Position numbers and translations under genes: made by a program. From Prevotella sp. UBA2739 (GTDB lineage: Bacteria > Bacteroidota > Bacteroidia > Bacteroidales > Bacteroidaceae), in the NCBI GenBank assembly GCA_002353525.1, contig DEJV01000037.1, positions 1 to 47,220 on the forward strand: a stretch of 47,220 nucleotides of DNA, in the 5' to 3' direction. How positions within the stretch are numbered: the first letter of the stretch is position 1; every line of letters starts with the position of its first letter. This document shows, one piece after another, positions 1 to 8,230 of the stretch. Below the pieces are notes generated by a model that worked only from the letters and a program-made list of their open reading frames with translations, was not told the origin of the DNA and did no database searches.

Positions 1-92
1 GCAAGAGCGGGAATGTAGTCGGCTTGCTTGCCCACTTGTGCATATGGACGGATGTCCATGTAAATATTCTCAAGTATTTGATGGTAATTCAT
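1..92 (-). CDS. glsA: Glutaminase, N-terminal part (cut by window edge)
   Basis: The first 30 codons of a gene run off the left edge. Translation from the ATG at 90-92 begins MNYHQILENIYMDI and continues RPYAQVGKQADYIPALA. This matches the N-terminus of serine-dependent beta-lactamase-fold glutaminases, whose family hallmark here is ILE-x-I, RP, GK-x-ADYIPALA. The enzyme converts glutamine to glutamate and ammonia in the cytoplasm. The active-site residues (SxxK and others) lie outside the window. The gene follows cbiB on the same strand after a 57-base gap, so it may be the last gene of the cobalamin operon or have its own promoter; no TAnnTTTG box is visible in the gap. The family call rests on the N-terminal motif alone. 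Confidence 0.8.
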   Translation of the reverse strand, partial: MNYHQILENIYMDIRPYAQVGKQADYIPAL

Positions 93-149
93 GTCAATTC
101 AGATATTCAAATGTTTTCTTTTATTCATGCTTCTGGAATAATACCTTAT

Positions 150-1121
150 TTATATATAGCGTAATAACACTGTTGCCAACAGAAGCAGAAAGATGGTCAG
201 TGTCTCGGTACGCCGGTTGATGGCGACGGCTGTATGCATGTCGGCAGTGGAGAGCGTGCGCTCATTGGTGCCAATATAGGGCTTATAGAAGTACTGCCCG
301 AAATAGTAGTGACTGCCCCCAAAGCGGCAGTTGAGTATTCCAGCGAGGGCCGCTTCGGGATAGCCACTGTTCGGACTGGCATGTTGAGGTCCGAATTTGG
401 CTACGAAGCTTATCAGACTTGGACGTCCGGCCACCAGCACCATGAGTAGAGCAGTGATACGTGCGGGAAGATAGTTGGCAATGTCGTCGATCTTGGCTGC
501 AATACGGCCGAACAGTAAATAGCGCTCTGTATGGTATCCTATCATCGAGTCGAGTGTGTTGACCATCTTATAGGCCATCATGCCGGGAACTCCCAGCAGG
601 GCATACCAGAAGAGAGGAGCTATAACACCATCGCTGAGGTTTTCGGCTAATGTCTCAAGTGCAGCCTTTCGCACTTCTTGTGCAGACAACTGGCTGGTGT
701 CCCGTCCTACAATGCGTGCCACCTGCTGTCGTCCTTGTTCGAGTGACTGGTCGAGGGCCAAAAACACATTTCGTACTTCTTTGATGAGGGTGGTTCCTGC
801 CAGACAGAAGAAAATGAGAACCACTTGCACGATAAAAGCCATCAATGGATGTACTAGGTGGGTTACCCAAAGAAGAAGTGCTGTTGAGGCATAGACGAGT
901 AGAATAAGGAAGATACTCATTATGGCTCCTTTGACGATACGGTGGTCGCCTTTGTTCAGCCAGTGCTCTCCCTTCGCGATGGCTTTGCCAAAGAGCACGA
1001 TGGGGTGGGGCAGCCACGATGGGTCGCCCAACAGCCGGTCGAGAATCCACCCGTAAAAAAGCGGAGTGGTGGCAACAACTTGTGCTGCTCCTAAGAGTAT
1101 CAATGAGAATTGTTCGGTCAT
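150..1121 (-). CDS. cbiB: Adenosylcobinamide-phosphate synthase CbiB
   Basis: This is an integral membrane protein of 323 residues, the usual CbiB/CobD length. In late cobalamin synthesis it joins aminopropanol phosphate to adenosylcobyric acid, giving adenosylcobinamide phosphate. The family landmarks are DRLLGDP near residue 28, a cytoplasmic loop with VGRDTSQLS and AALETLAENLSDGVIAPLFW, and KMVNTLDSMIGYH near residue 205. Hydrophobic segments lie at about 5-20, 65-85, 90-112 and at the C-terminus. Its start overlaps the cobD stop by 4 bases (ATGA at 1118-1121), which implies translational coupling. CobD makes the aminopropanol phosphate that CbiB uses, so the pair forms a coherent unit. 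The symbol follows Salmonella; Pseudomonas calls this protein CobD. Confidence 0.93.
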   Translation of the reverse strand: MTEQFSLILLGAAQVVATTPLFYGWILDRLLGDPSWLPHPIVLFGKAIAKGEHWLNKGDHRIVKGAIMSIFLILLVYASTALLLWVTHLVHPLMAFIVQVVLIFFCLAGTTLIKEVRNVFLALDQSLEQGRQQVARIVGRDTSQLSAQEVRKAALETLAENLSDGVIAPLFWYALLGVPGMMAYKMVNTLDSMIGYHTERYLLFGRIAAKIDDIANYLPARITALLMVLVAGRPSLISFVAKFGPQHASPNSGYPEAALAGILNCRFGGSHYYFGQYFYKPYIGTNERTLSTADMHTAVAINRRTETLTIFLLLLATVLLRYI

Positions 1122-2071
1122 GATGTTTTCAATATGTTTTGGATCGCATCGACGAGCATGTCGTTTTCCTCAGGGGTTTGGGTCGCTACACGGAAGTGGT
1201 GGGGTGAGAGTCCATTGAAATTGGAGGCATCGCGTATCAGAATGTGGTAGCGATGTGCCAACAACTCTTTCAATTGTGATGCCGTCATCCTGCTGACCGT
1301 TCCTAGCATAAAGGTGGTGTCGGTGGGGAGCATCTCTATGCCGTCGATTGCATAGAGGCGTTTCCATAATCGTTGGGTCTCAGCCAGATAATGGTGAATG
1401 TCGGGGAAATTAGGAATGCCATGGGTGAGCAGATACTTGCCTGCTTCGATGGCCAACGCATTGACCGACCATGGCTGACGGTATTGCCTCAAACGCCCGA
1501 TGATGTCGGGATGGGCAGTGACATAGCCCAGGCGAAGTCCGGGAATACAGAAACGTTTGGTCATAGAGTGCAGCAGGATGACATTGTGGGTCTGTACCGT
1601 GTCCGCATCATTGAGCATAGGCTGGAGCGTATAGTTCTCGTATGCCTGGTCGACAACATAGATGGCATCATTGCAGAATGAAAGCTGACAAGCTTTTCCG
1701 GTGGGGTTGTTGGGATTGCAGATAAAGTGCAGTTCTGTCGTACCTTGAATATGGCTGCAGGCACTGGCATATTCAGCGAATGTGGGCTCGTGCACCACGG
1801 GATGACAGTGGTTGAAGGCTTGGGCTATGAGGTAGATTGCCTCGGTGGCGCCATTGGTTACCATTATGCACCGATCGTCAATATGCAGTTGGTCAGCCAG
1901 CATGCGCTCAAGTGAGTAGGGTTCTGGTTCTGGATAACTGGCTATGACATCTAGCCGGCTTGCCAGATGTCTCTTTAGTCCCGACAAGTCGGCATGGCTG
2001 AAGATGTTGGAGCTGAAATTTACGCGAATGTCATCGTAGAGATAGAGATCGTCGCCGTGTCCTTTAATCAT
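1118..2071 (-). CDS. cobD: L-threonine-O-3-phosphate decarboxylase (PLP enzyme)
   Basis: This is a fold-type I aminotransferase-like PLP enzyme of 317 residues, slightly shorter than Salmonella CobD (about 364). It decarboxylates threonine phosphate to (R)-1-amino-2-propanol phosphate for the nucleotide loop of cobalamin. Visible motifs are TNGATEAIYL (72-81, cofactor phosphate), NPNNPTGK (119-126), D141 in YVVDQAYENY (pyridine-nitrogen contact), and Schiff-base lysine K172 in HSMTKRF followed by R180 in GLRLGY. An alternative is histidinol-phosphate aminotransferase, a close homologue, but the position between cobQ and cbiB settles the role. The start overlaps the cobQ end by 8 bases. Confidence 0.9.
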   Translation of the reverse strand: MIKGHGDDLYLYDDIRVNFSSNIFSHADLSGLKRHLASRLDVIASYPEPEPYSLERMLADQLHIDDRCIMVTNGATEAIYLIAQAFNHCHPVVHEPTFAEYASACSHIQGTTELHFICNPNNPTGKACQLSFCNDAIYVVDQAYENYTLQPMLNDADTVQTHNVILLHSMTKRFCIPGLRLGYVTAHPDIIGRLRQYRQPWSVNALAIEAGKYLLTHGIPNFPDIHHYLAETQRLWKRLYAIDGIEMLPTDTTFMLGTVSRMTASQLKELLAHRYHILIRDASNFNGLSPHHFRVATQTPEENDMLVDAIQNILKTS

Positions 2072-3542
2072 TTTTATCCTCCTTCATGATTCTGTATAAT
2101 CGCTCGATGTCAACATGTTGTCTGACGTGGTCGGCCAGTCGGTTGTATTGTTCTTCCTTGAATGCATGGTAGTCGAAGGGTTTACTTCGTTCGTTGAGCA
2201 TGTCAGCATAGGGAGCCAACAGACGGTCGATGAACGGTTGGTTGTCGAGAATGCCATGGATGTAGGTTCCCATGCATCGCTCGTCGGCCATGAATCCTTC
2301 GGTGCGGCCGTCATCCATGGTGTTGAGCGGTGTCAGTTGTTGGGTGGCCACGGTCTGACCCATGTGGATTTCGTAGCCATGCATTCTATTGCCGAAAGAG
2401 ACTTGTCGAGTGACTTTCTCGCCATTCATGGTGGTGCTGATGGGCAGTAGTCCTAATCCTGGCATACGGCTGATGTTTCCTTCCACATGATGGGGATCGA
2501 GCACCTCGTCGCCCATCATCTGGTAGCCTCCGCAGATTCCCATCACGGTTTTACCTTCGCGCCTTGCTTGAATGATGGCTTGTGCGCATCCGTTGCGGCG
2601 TAGCTCGTAAAGGTCATCGATTGTGCTTTTGCTGCCAGGCAGGATGATGATGTCGGCTTTCTTCAGGTCGTCGGTATTGTTGGTATAGAATAGGTGTACC
2701 CGTGGGTCGCGCTCTAGCACATTGAAATCAGTGTAATTACTGATGTGTCTTAGTAGCACTACAGCGACGTTTACTTTTCCATGCTCAGCTTGCATGGACT
2801 TCATGGCCAGGTCAACACTGTCTTCTTCTTCAATATAGATATCGGTGAAGTAGGGTACAACTCCCAATACGGGAACACCACAGAGTTGCTCCAGCATACG
2901 CGATCCTTCCTCGAAGAGACGCAGGTCGCCCCTGAACTTATTGATGATGATGCCCTTGATGCGCTTGCGCTCTTCTGGTCGTTGCAGCAGAATGCTGCCG
3001 TAAACACTGGCGAAGACGCCCCCGCGGTCGATGTCGCCCACGAGGATGACATCGGCCTTGGCATGCATGGCCATAGGCATATTAACAAGGTCGGTGTCAC
3101 GGAGATTGATTTCTGAGATGCTGCCAGCTCCTTCCATTACGATGGGGTTATAGCGTTGGTTGAGCCTGTCGAAGGCTGCACAAACCTCACGGCGCAGTTG
3201 CTCGCGTCCTTCGGTTTTGCGGAAATAGTCGTATGCTCCCGTATTGCCAATGGGACGGCCGTTGAGCACCACCTGACTAGTATGGTTGGAATTAGGTTTA
3301 AGCAATAGCGGGTTCATATCGGTGTGGCAGTCTATGCCAGCAGCCTCTGCCTGCACTGCTTGTGCCCTGCCAATCTCCAATCCATCGGGAGTGGCAAAGG
3401 AGTTCAGCGCCATGTTTTGTGCTTTGAATGGTGCCGGATGGTAACCATCTTGCTTGAATATGCGGCAGAGTGCGGCCGCAAGTACGCTTTTGCCTACATC
3501 GCTGCCTGTGCCGGCAAGCATGATGGGATGAAGGGGTTTCAT
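2064..3542 (-). CDS. cobQ: Cobyric acid synthase (glutamine-dependent)
   Basis: CobQ/CbiP amidates side chains b, d, e and g of adenosylcobyrinic acid a,c-diamide, using glutamine and ATP. The N-terminal half is a dethiobiotin-synthetase-like P-loop domain: PIMLAGTGSDVGKS, then PFKAQNMALNSFAT and a MEGAGSISEINL motif. The C-terminal half is a class I glutamine amidotransferase with nucleophile Cys in GICGGYQMMG and a conserved YEIHMG. I chose the ATG at 3540-3542 (492 residues) because family members start close to the HPIM-GTGSDVGKS segment. An ATG at 3588-3590 would add 16 residues and would give a 4-base ATGA overlap with cobB, like the cobD/cbiB junction, so it remains possible. The 3' end overlaps cobD by 8 bases. 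Confidence 0.94.
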   Translation of the reverse strand: MKPLHPIMLAGTGSDVGKSVLAAALCRIFKQDGYHPAPFKAQNMALNSFATPDGLEIGRAQAVQAEAAGIDCHTDMNPLLLKPNSNHTSQVVLNGRPIGNTGAYDYFRKTEGREQLRREVCAAFDRLNQRYNPIVMEGAGSISEINLRDTDLVNMPMAMHAKADVILVGDIDRGGVFASVYGSILLQRPEERKRIKGIIINKFRGDLRLFEEGSRMLEQLCGVPVLGVVPYFTDIYIEEEDSVDLAMKSMQAEHGKVNVAVVLLRHISNYTDFNVLERDPRVHLFYTNNTDDLKKADIIILPGSKSTIDDLYELRRNGCAQAIIQARREGKTVMGICGGYQMMGDEVLDPHHVEGNISRMPGLGLLPISTTMNGEKVTRQVSFGNRMHGYEIHMGQTVATQQLTPLNTMDDGRTEGFMADERCMGTYIHGILDNQPFIDRLLAPYADMLNERSKPFDYHAFKEEQYNRLADHVRQHVDIERLYRIMKEDKND

Positions 3543-3586
3543 GTTCATTCTCAATGATTTGTTTTGATGAGTGTAGGTGCTTTCCC

Positions 3587-4891
3587 TCACTTCTCGTTTT
3601 CAAACAACTCTAATATATTGGTATCGCCCCAGTAGAGGTGGGTGTAGCTGGCAATGATGTTGTGATGCCTGAACACCGGAGTGGGCACTTTGTCTCCCTT
3701 GGCGTTGTATACCTGTACGTCAGTAGGTGGCAAGTCCCCAAGAAATTGTGAGTAATGAAACTCATGTCCTCTCAGTTGTCTGCCGTCTATCTGCATCTGT
3801 CGGTAGCCTAGTGATAGCTTGCGATGCTCTTTGCGGGCAGTGATAGTGTAGGGGAGTGCTCCACACATGGGTAACTCTCCATCGTCGGTGAGAATCTTCT
3901 CGCATAGATACATCATCCCACCACACTCGGCTAGTATTCGTCCGCCTTTTTCTGCATATTCTTTGATAGAAGTACGCATGTGTTCGGCATGTACCAATGA
4001 CTCTACATGCTTTTCAGGATACCCTCCGGGCAAATACAACAGGTCGGTGTTTGGATCCAGATAACTATTCTGCTCTGGGTCGAACAGGGTGACATTCCCC
4101 ATTTTTCGTAATATGTCGAGATGCTCTTGGTAGATGAAAGAAAACGATTCTGAGTTTAGCGCGACGGCAATATTGAGGTTGCCTTGTTGTGGCGTGCCGG
4201 ATGCTTCATCGGTTCTAAATGGCAGGGTGGTACAGTCGATGATGCGTTGCCAATCCACATGTTTTTCAATCAATTCTACCAGTTGTTGAAACTCGGCATG
4301 CTGGCTGAAATCCAATCCAAGGTAGCGTGATCCCTGGTCGAGTGCAGCATGCTTGGGCAGATAACCAAAGCACTCGATGCCTAGGTCATCGCAAACCTGT
4401 TGGAGCATCTCGAAATGGCGGGTAGATCCAACTTTGTTGAAGATGACACCACAAATGCGTACTTCCGGGCGGAAACCGATAAAGCCCTTCAGAAGTGCTG
4501 CCATAGAGTAGGCGGCAGAACGGGCATCAACAATTAGCAAAACGGGAATGCCCAACAGTTGTGCGATATCTGCTGATGAGCCGTGATCGCGGTCATAACC
4601 ATCGTACATGCCCATCATGCCCTCTACAATACAGGCATCTGCCTCTTTTGCATAATGGGCATAAAGCTTGCGCACATGTGACGCAGTGGCCATGAACGTG
4701 TCGAGGTTGACCGAGGGACGGCCACATACCCTTGTATGGAATTTTGTGTCGATGTAGTCGGGACCACACTTATAGGGTTGCACCTTCATTCCATTTTGCG
4801 AGAGCAGCGCCATGAGCCCTCTTGCCACTGTGGTTTTGCCAGAGCCAGAGGTGGGTGCAGCTATCAGCATTTGTGGTAGATTATTCATCAT
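3587..4891 (-). CDS. cobB: Cobyrinic acid a,c-diamide synthase
   Basis: CobB/CbiA of 434 residues is the paralogue of CobQ that performs the first two amidations (side chains a and c) of the corrin ring, using glutamine and ATP. The P-loop sits at the N-terminus (IAAPTSGSGKTTVARG, residues 10-25), followed by YKCGPDYIDTKFH, which is diagnostic of the family, and VEGMMGMYDG. The C-terminal amidotransferase domain has LYLPGGYPE and nucleophile Cys in LAECGGMMYL. It lies 12 bases downstream of nudC and its stop codon overlaps an in-frame ATG upstream of cobQ. No cobalamin riboswitch is visible in the short space upstream. Confidence 0.93.
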   Translation of the reverse strand: MMNNLPQMLIAAPTSGSGKTTVARGLMALLSQNGMKVQPYKCGPDYIDTKFHTRVCGRPSVNLDTFMATASHVRKLYAHYAKEADACIVEGMMGMYDGYDRDHGSSADIAQLLGIPVLLIVDARSAAYSMAALLKGFIGFRPEVRICGVIFNKVGSTRHFEMLQQVCDDLGIECFGYLPKHAALDQGSRYLGLDFSQHAEFQQLVELIEKHVDWQRIIDCTTLPFRTDEASGTPQQGNLNIAVALNSESFSFIYQEHLDILRKMGNVTLFDPEQNSYLDPNTDLLYLPGGYPEKHVESLVHAEHMRTSIKEYAEKGGRILAECGGMMYLCEKILTDDGELPMCGALPYTITARKEHRKLSLGYRQMQIDGRQLRGHEFHYSQFLGDLPPTDVQVYNAKGDKVPTPVFRHHNIIASYTHLYWGDTNILELFENEK

Positions 4892-4903
4892 GTTTGATTC
4901 GTT

Positions 4904-5683
4904 TCACACGTTGTTGTTTTCTAGCCAGTGATCGATGAGGCGTCTGGCAATAGACAATTTCTCAGGAATCTGGGGCAAATGGTCGCGATGATACCAGCCA
5001 CCTGCAGCCAGCTCCGATCGCTGGAGGCGTATGTTGCCACTCTCGTAGTCGGCGTTGAACCCTACCATCAAGCCACAAGGATAAGGCCATGGCTGACTGG
5101 CAAAATAGCGGATGTTCTTGATGTGCAGCCCAACCTCTTCCATTACTTCGCGCTCAACAGCCTCCTCTAGTGTTTCTCCTGTTTCTACAAAGCCTGCGAC
5201 TAGTCCGTAGAATGCCCCACGGAAATTGTTGGCATGAACAAGCAACACCTCGTCGGGCCCCCGGTGAATAAGTACGATGACAGCAGTGGCCAGTTGAGGC
5301 CAAACCTCTTTGCCACAGCATGTGCAGCGCTTGGAAATATCGGTATGCAGTTTCATAGGGCCTCCGCAAACACCGCAGAAGCGAGTGTTCTGGTCCCAGT
5401 AAAGTATCTCTTGGCACTTTCCGGCTTTCAGATACAGTTCGGTGGGAAGTTTGTAGAACGAAGGTCGTAGGCCGCACATCTCTAGATTTTCCTCACCAGT
5501 GACGGGCTGTTCTATCAAGAAAGTCTTGACAAGAGAGCCATCTTCCATGGGAGTGATGTTATGGACGGTGGTCCAGGGCTTTAGTGCGATGGGAGACTGC
5601 TCGCCAGTAGGGATGCCGAAGGAACCGTCGGAGTGCCGTTCCAACAGGAGGTCTGTTTTGCAGAAAATAAACCAATACGTCAT
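4904..5683 (-). CDS. nudC: NAD(H) pyrophosphatase NudC
   Basis: This Nudix enzyme of 259 residues (E. coli NudC has 257) hydrolyses NAD(H) to NMN(H) plus AMP and, in characterised homologues, removes NAD caps from RNA. The zinc ribbon uses C103, C106, C120 and C123. The Nudix box spans about 164-186 (GFVETGE, then REVMEEVGL) and is intact. The NudC-specific SQPWPYP motif follows at 196-202. A divergent N-terminal domain of about 95 residues precedes the ribbon, as in the family. It sits between a secreted 5'-nucleotidase and the cobalamin genes. Its link to cobalamin is unproven; the NMN it makes is related to the NaMN used for lower-ligand activation, but that is inference from position only. 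Confidence 0.93.
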   Translation of the reverse strand: MTYWFIFCKTDLLLERHSDGSFGIPTGEQSPIALKPWTTVHNITPMEDGSLVKTFLIEQPVTGEENLEMCGLRPSFYKLPTELYLKAGKCQEILYWDQNTRFCGVCGGPMKLHTDISKRCTCCGKEVWPQLATAVIVLIHRGPDEVLLVHANNFRGAFYGLVAGFVETGETLEEAVEREVMEEVGLHIKNIRYFASQPWPYPCGLMVGFNADYESGNIRLQRSELAAGGWYHRDHLPQIPEKLSIARRLIDHWLENNNV

Positions 5684-5740
5684 GTCGTTATGTAAAAATG
5701 TTGCGTGTAAATAATGGTGATGGGCACTTTCTACCTCTTA

Positions 5741-7480
5741 TTATTCTTCATCACCGAAAATCAGCATACGGTCACGTTTCAGAGCAGGCACCGTCCAACT
5801 CTCAGGCACGAAACGCCAGTTGTTGTTAGGCTTCGGGTTCATTGTTCCCGCTTTCTCTATTTCCTTCATGAGGTAATGGCGCAAATCCAGCTCGCTCTCA
5901 TAAGCTAAACGGTTGCGCAGCTGTTCGTGGGGTATGCCTGCTCCACGAGTGAGCAGTTCGCCACCACCATTGCCTCTGTAGCTGTTCATGACTACCCGAT
6001 ACCATTTTTGTTCTTCAAATGGGAGTCCGTTGGTCATTCTCAGAATACGCACTTTTTGTCCATTGGGTTTCGTTACGTCCACCTCGTATTCTATGCCAGC
6101 GGCAGAGTCGAAGTTAAAGGTGAAATTCTTAAATCCTTGTCGTTGCTGGTCTTTCCGTGTACGGCTATTGAGCAGCATAATATGGTCGTCGGGCGACTTC
6201 ATGGTGTTGACCCATAGGTCGTAGCTCATTTCCAGATGCTTACGTATCTCCTCACCGGTCATGCGCATGACGTAAAGTTTGTTCTCAAACTTGTAGAGGT
6301 TGAACATGTCGCTCACATAGACATCTCCTTTCTTAATCGTGGCATTAAACTGCAGGGGTGCGTTGAAACTAATGTCGGCTCCGGTGAGCTGTAACTGCAG
6401 TTGATGAATAAAATCGGTGAAGGCAGAAGGTCCAAAGAAACAGTCGCGTGTGGTAATCGTCTTTTCAAATGTTCCGATTTTCCGATTGATGAATCCGTTC
6501 ACATCGTCGATGGCCTGATGGAAATGAGCCATGAATGCTTCGTCGGGTGACTCTTTTGTGATATTGACATTCTTGCCGGTAATCTTTTTCTCGATTGTTT
6601 TGCGTCCCTTTTTCGTGATTTCAATCGTAGCGTCGCTGACGTTGAGAGCGTGACAGCCAGGGTCGAGCAAGAGCACGCTGTCGCCAACATGATTTTTCAC
6701 CCATCCGGCATAGGCTGTATGGTCGTGGCCATACATGATGATGTCGAAACCTGGCACTTCACGGGCAATACGCTCAGAGGGATCCTCCTCGTAGGTCTTG
6801 GTCTTGATGCCGCCGTTACGACCGGCATGGAAAAGACCAATAACAACATCAGGTCGTTCGTTCTTTTGGATGTAGTCAACCCAATAGCGGCAACTGCCCA
6901 CCATTTCGTCGAATTGCAGACCACTCCACAATTCTGGCTGCAGCCAACTGGGAATGGCGGGTGTAAGCATTCCAAGAACAGCGATTCTTACGCCTTCTCT
7001 TTCTAATATGACATAAGGAGTGACATATGGTTGTCCTGTCTTTACGTTAACAATATTTGCTCCAAGCATAGGGCAATTCACGTCTTTCACCCAACGTTCG
7101 TAGACAGGATGTCCCGTCTCAACATCATGATTGCCAAACGTCTGCGCATCATATTTCATGTAGTTGATGATTTGCGCTGCGATGTTTGGCTCGTCGGTTT
7201 TCACATAATTATAGAAGTAGCATGTTGGCTGTCCTTGAAGGATATCTCCATTGTCGAGCAAGATGACATTGTCGCCATATTGCTTACGAAGTTTGTTGAC
7301 ATAAGTGGATACCCGTGCCAGTGTTCCTTCTTTTGGCTGGCGATTGATAAAGTCGTAAGGAAAGAAACAGCCGTGAACATCGCTTGTTTCAATGACTCTG
7401 ATGGTAACTGTTTTTTGTTTTGCCATGGTGGATACATTCATGCAGAGCACGACCAGGCACACTGCTAATAGTTTTTTCAT
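5741..7480 (-). CDS. Secreted 5'-nucleotidase / 2',3'-cyclic phosphodiesterase family protein
   Basis: A periplasmic metallophosphoesterase of 579 residues related to UshA/CpdB, which dephosphorylates nucleotides for nucleoside uptake. The start is the ATG at 7478-7480: it opens a signal peptide (MKKLLAVCLVVLCMNVSTMA) and lies just below a good promoter. The open frame runs 170 codons further upstream, but there it overlaps the divergent J-domain gene. Metal-binding motifs are ETSDVHG (31-37), LLDNGDILQG (74-83), FGNHD (115-119), an FHAGRNGG motif and MYGHDHTAYA. The C-terminal half is a 5_nucleotid_C-like domain with YRGNGGG. UshA, CpdB or an NMN nucleotidase cannot be separated by eye. NudC 57 bases downstream makes NMN and AMP, so the two may both serve nucleotide salvage. 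Confidence 0.9.
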   Translation of the reverse strand: MKKLLAVCLVVLCMNVSTMAKQKTVTIRVIETSDVHGCFFPYDFINRQPKEGTLARVSTYVNKLRKQYGDNVILLDNGDILQGQPTCYFYNYVKTDEPNIAAQIINYMKYDAQTFGNHDVETGHPVYERWVKDVNCPMLGANIVNVKTGQPYVTPYVILEREGVRIAVLGMLTPAIPSWLQPELWSGLQFDEMVGSCRYWVDYIQKNERPDVVIGLFHAGRNGGIKTKTYEEDPSERIAREVPGFDIIMYGHDHTAYAGWVKNHVGDSVLLLDPGCHALNVSDATIEITKKGRKTIEKKITGKNVNITKESPDEAFMAHFHQAIDDVNGFINRKIGTFEKTITTRDCFFGPSAFTDFIHQLQLQLTGADISFNAPLQFNATIKKGDVYVSDMFNLYKFENKLYVMRMTGEEIRKHLEMSYDLWVNTMKSPDDHIMLLNSRTRKDQQRQGFKNFTFNFDSAAGIEYEVDVTKPNGQKVRILRMTNGLPFEEQKWYRVVMNSYRGNGGGELLTRGAGIPHEQLRNRLAYESELDLRHYLMKEIEKAGTMNPKPNNNWRFVPESWTVPALKRDRMLIFGDEE

Positions 7481-7501
7481 AATAATATGTTTCAACGACT
7501 G

Positions 7502-7532
7502 CAAAAGTAAGAAAAATAATTGAACTGAGCAA
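7502..7532 (-). promoter_or_regulatory. Promoter of the 5'-nucleotidase gene
   Basis: Reading the minus strand, TACTTTTG (7502-7509) matches the Bacteroidota -7 consensus TAnnTTTG. A -33-like TTGC lies at 7529-7532 with 19 bases between them. This puts the start of transcription about 20 bases before the ATG at 7480. Activity is inferred. Confidence 0.65.
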
Positions 7533-7603
7533 CTTTTCGCGATGAATACATCTTCGGCACGTTTTTTGTATATATAGAGATAGAAAAAAGGAGGACTGAA
7601 ATT

Positions 7604-8206
7604 ATGGCATTTATTGATTATTACAAAATTTTGGGAGTCGACAAGACGATCCCACAGAAAGACGTGAAAAAAGCATACTTGAAGCGTGCTAAGCAGTTTC
7701 ATCCCGATTTGCATCCCGATGATCCGAAGGCTAAAGCAAAGTTTCAAGCATTGAATGAGGCTTACGACGTGATTAACGATCCTGAGAAACGTCGCAAGTA
7801 TGACCAATATGGTGAGCAATGGAAAGAGGCTGAAGCTTACGAGAAGAGCGGAAGTGAGTTTAGGCAAGGCACGAACCCGTTTGATGGTTTCGATTTCAAC
7901 GGTTTCCAAAGTGGAGGCGGTGGCTTCAGCAGTTTTTTCGAGCATCTGTTTGGTGGTCGCAATGCCGGGCATAGCACGATGGAGCGGCAAGCTACTGTTG
8001 AACTGGATTTAAAGACCGCTCTACTCGGCGGTGTAGTTATCATTCAGTCGTCAGATGGCGAGAAGTTGCGACTGAAGATTAAACCTTGCACCCAGCCAGG
8101 AAGTAAAGTAAGACTGAAAGGGAAGAATTTGGTGATTACTTTCAATGTGAAACTGCCAGACTCATTGACAGAAAGCCAAAAGGCTGCCATAGGTTCGATT
8201 TTCTAA
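7604..8206 (+). CDS. Short J-domain co-chaperone (DnaJ/CbpA-like, one C-terminal half)
   Basis: The first 70 residues form a complete J domain, with the HPD tripeptide at 33-35 for stimulating DnaK, and the usual PEKRRKYDQYG end. A Gly/Phe-rich linker follows (about 85-120, with FDGFDFNGFQSGGGGF and LFGG). The end (about 125-200) resembles one DnaJ C-terminal beta domain (VELDLKTALLGG, PGSKVRLKGKN). There is no CxxCxGxG zinc domain and only one client-binding half, so at 200 residues it is much shorter than DnaJ (about 380) or CbpA (about 306). A real Shine-Dalgarno GGAGG (7590-7594) sits 9 bases before the ATG, which is unusual in this window. It is transcribed divergently from the nucleotidase and ends in its own terminator. 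No CbpM-like gene is next to it. Confidence 0.88.
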   Translation: MAFIDYYKILGVDKTIPQKDVKKAYLKRAKQFHPDLHPDDPKAKAKFQALNEAYDVINDPEKRRKYDQYGEQWKEAEAYEKSGSEFRQGTNPFDGFDFNGFQSGGGGFSSFFEHLFGGRNAGHSTMERQATVELDLKTALLGGVVIIQSSDGEKLRLKIKPCTQPGSKVRLKGKNLVITFNVKLPDSLTESQKAAIGSIF

Positions 8207-8225
8207 ACGAAAGTCGAACTTTTTT
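8193..8225 (+). terminator. Rho-independent terminator of the J-domain gene
   Basis: The arms are 8193-8203 and 8209-8219 (11 pairs including one T-G, outer GTTCGA/TCGAAC) with loop TAAAC, followed by six T at 8220-8225. The hairpin includes the stop codon of the gene. The T-run lies on the plus side only, so it does not serve recQ. Confidence 0.85.
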
Positions 8226-8230
8226 GTTAG

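Noticed and set aside
38..220. Small plus-strand ORF at the left end
   Set aside because: It overlaps the glutaminase start and the cbiB end, has no ribosome site, and its composition looks random.
5684..5740. Cobalamin riboswitch ahead of the cob genes
   Set aside because: The gap has 57 bases, too short for the aptamer, and none of its conserved boxes is seen here or in the other gaps of the cluster.
7481..7990. N-terminal extension of the 5'-nucleotidase frame by 170 codons
   Set aside because: It is antisense to the J-domain gene, lies upstream of the promoter boxes, and would bury the signal peptide that begins at 7480.
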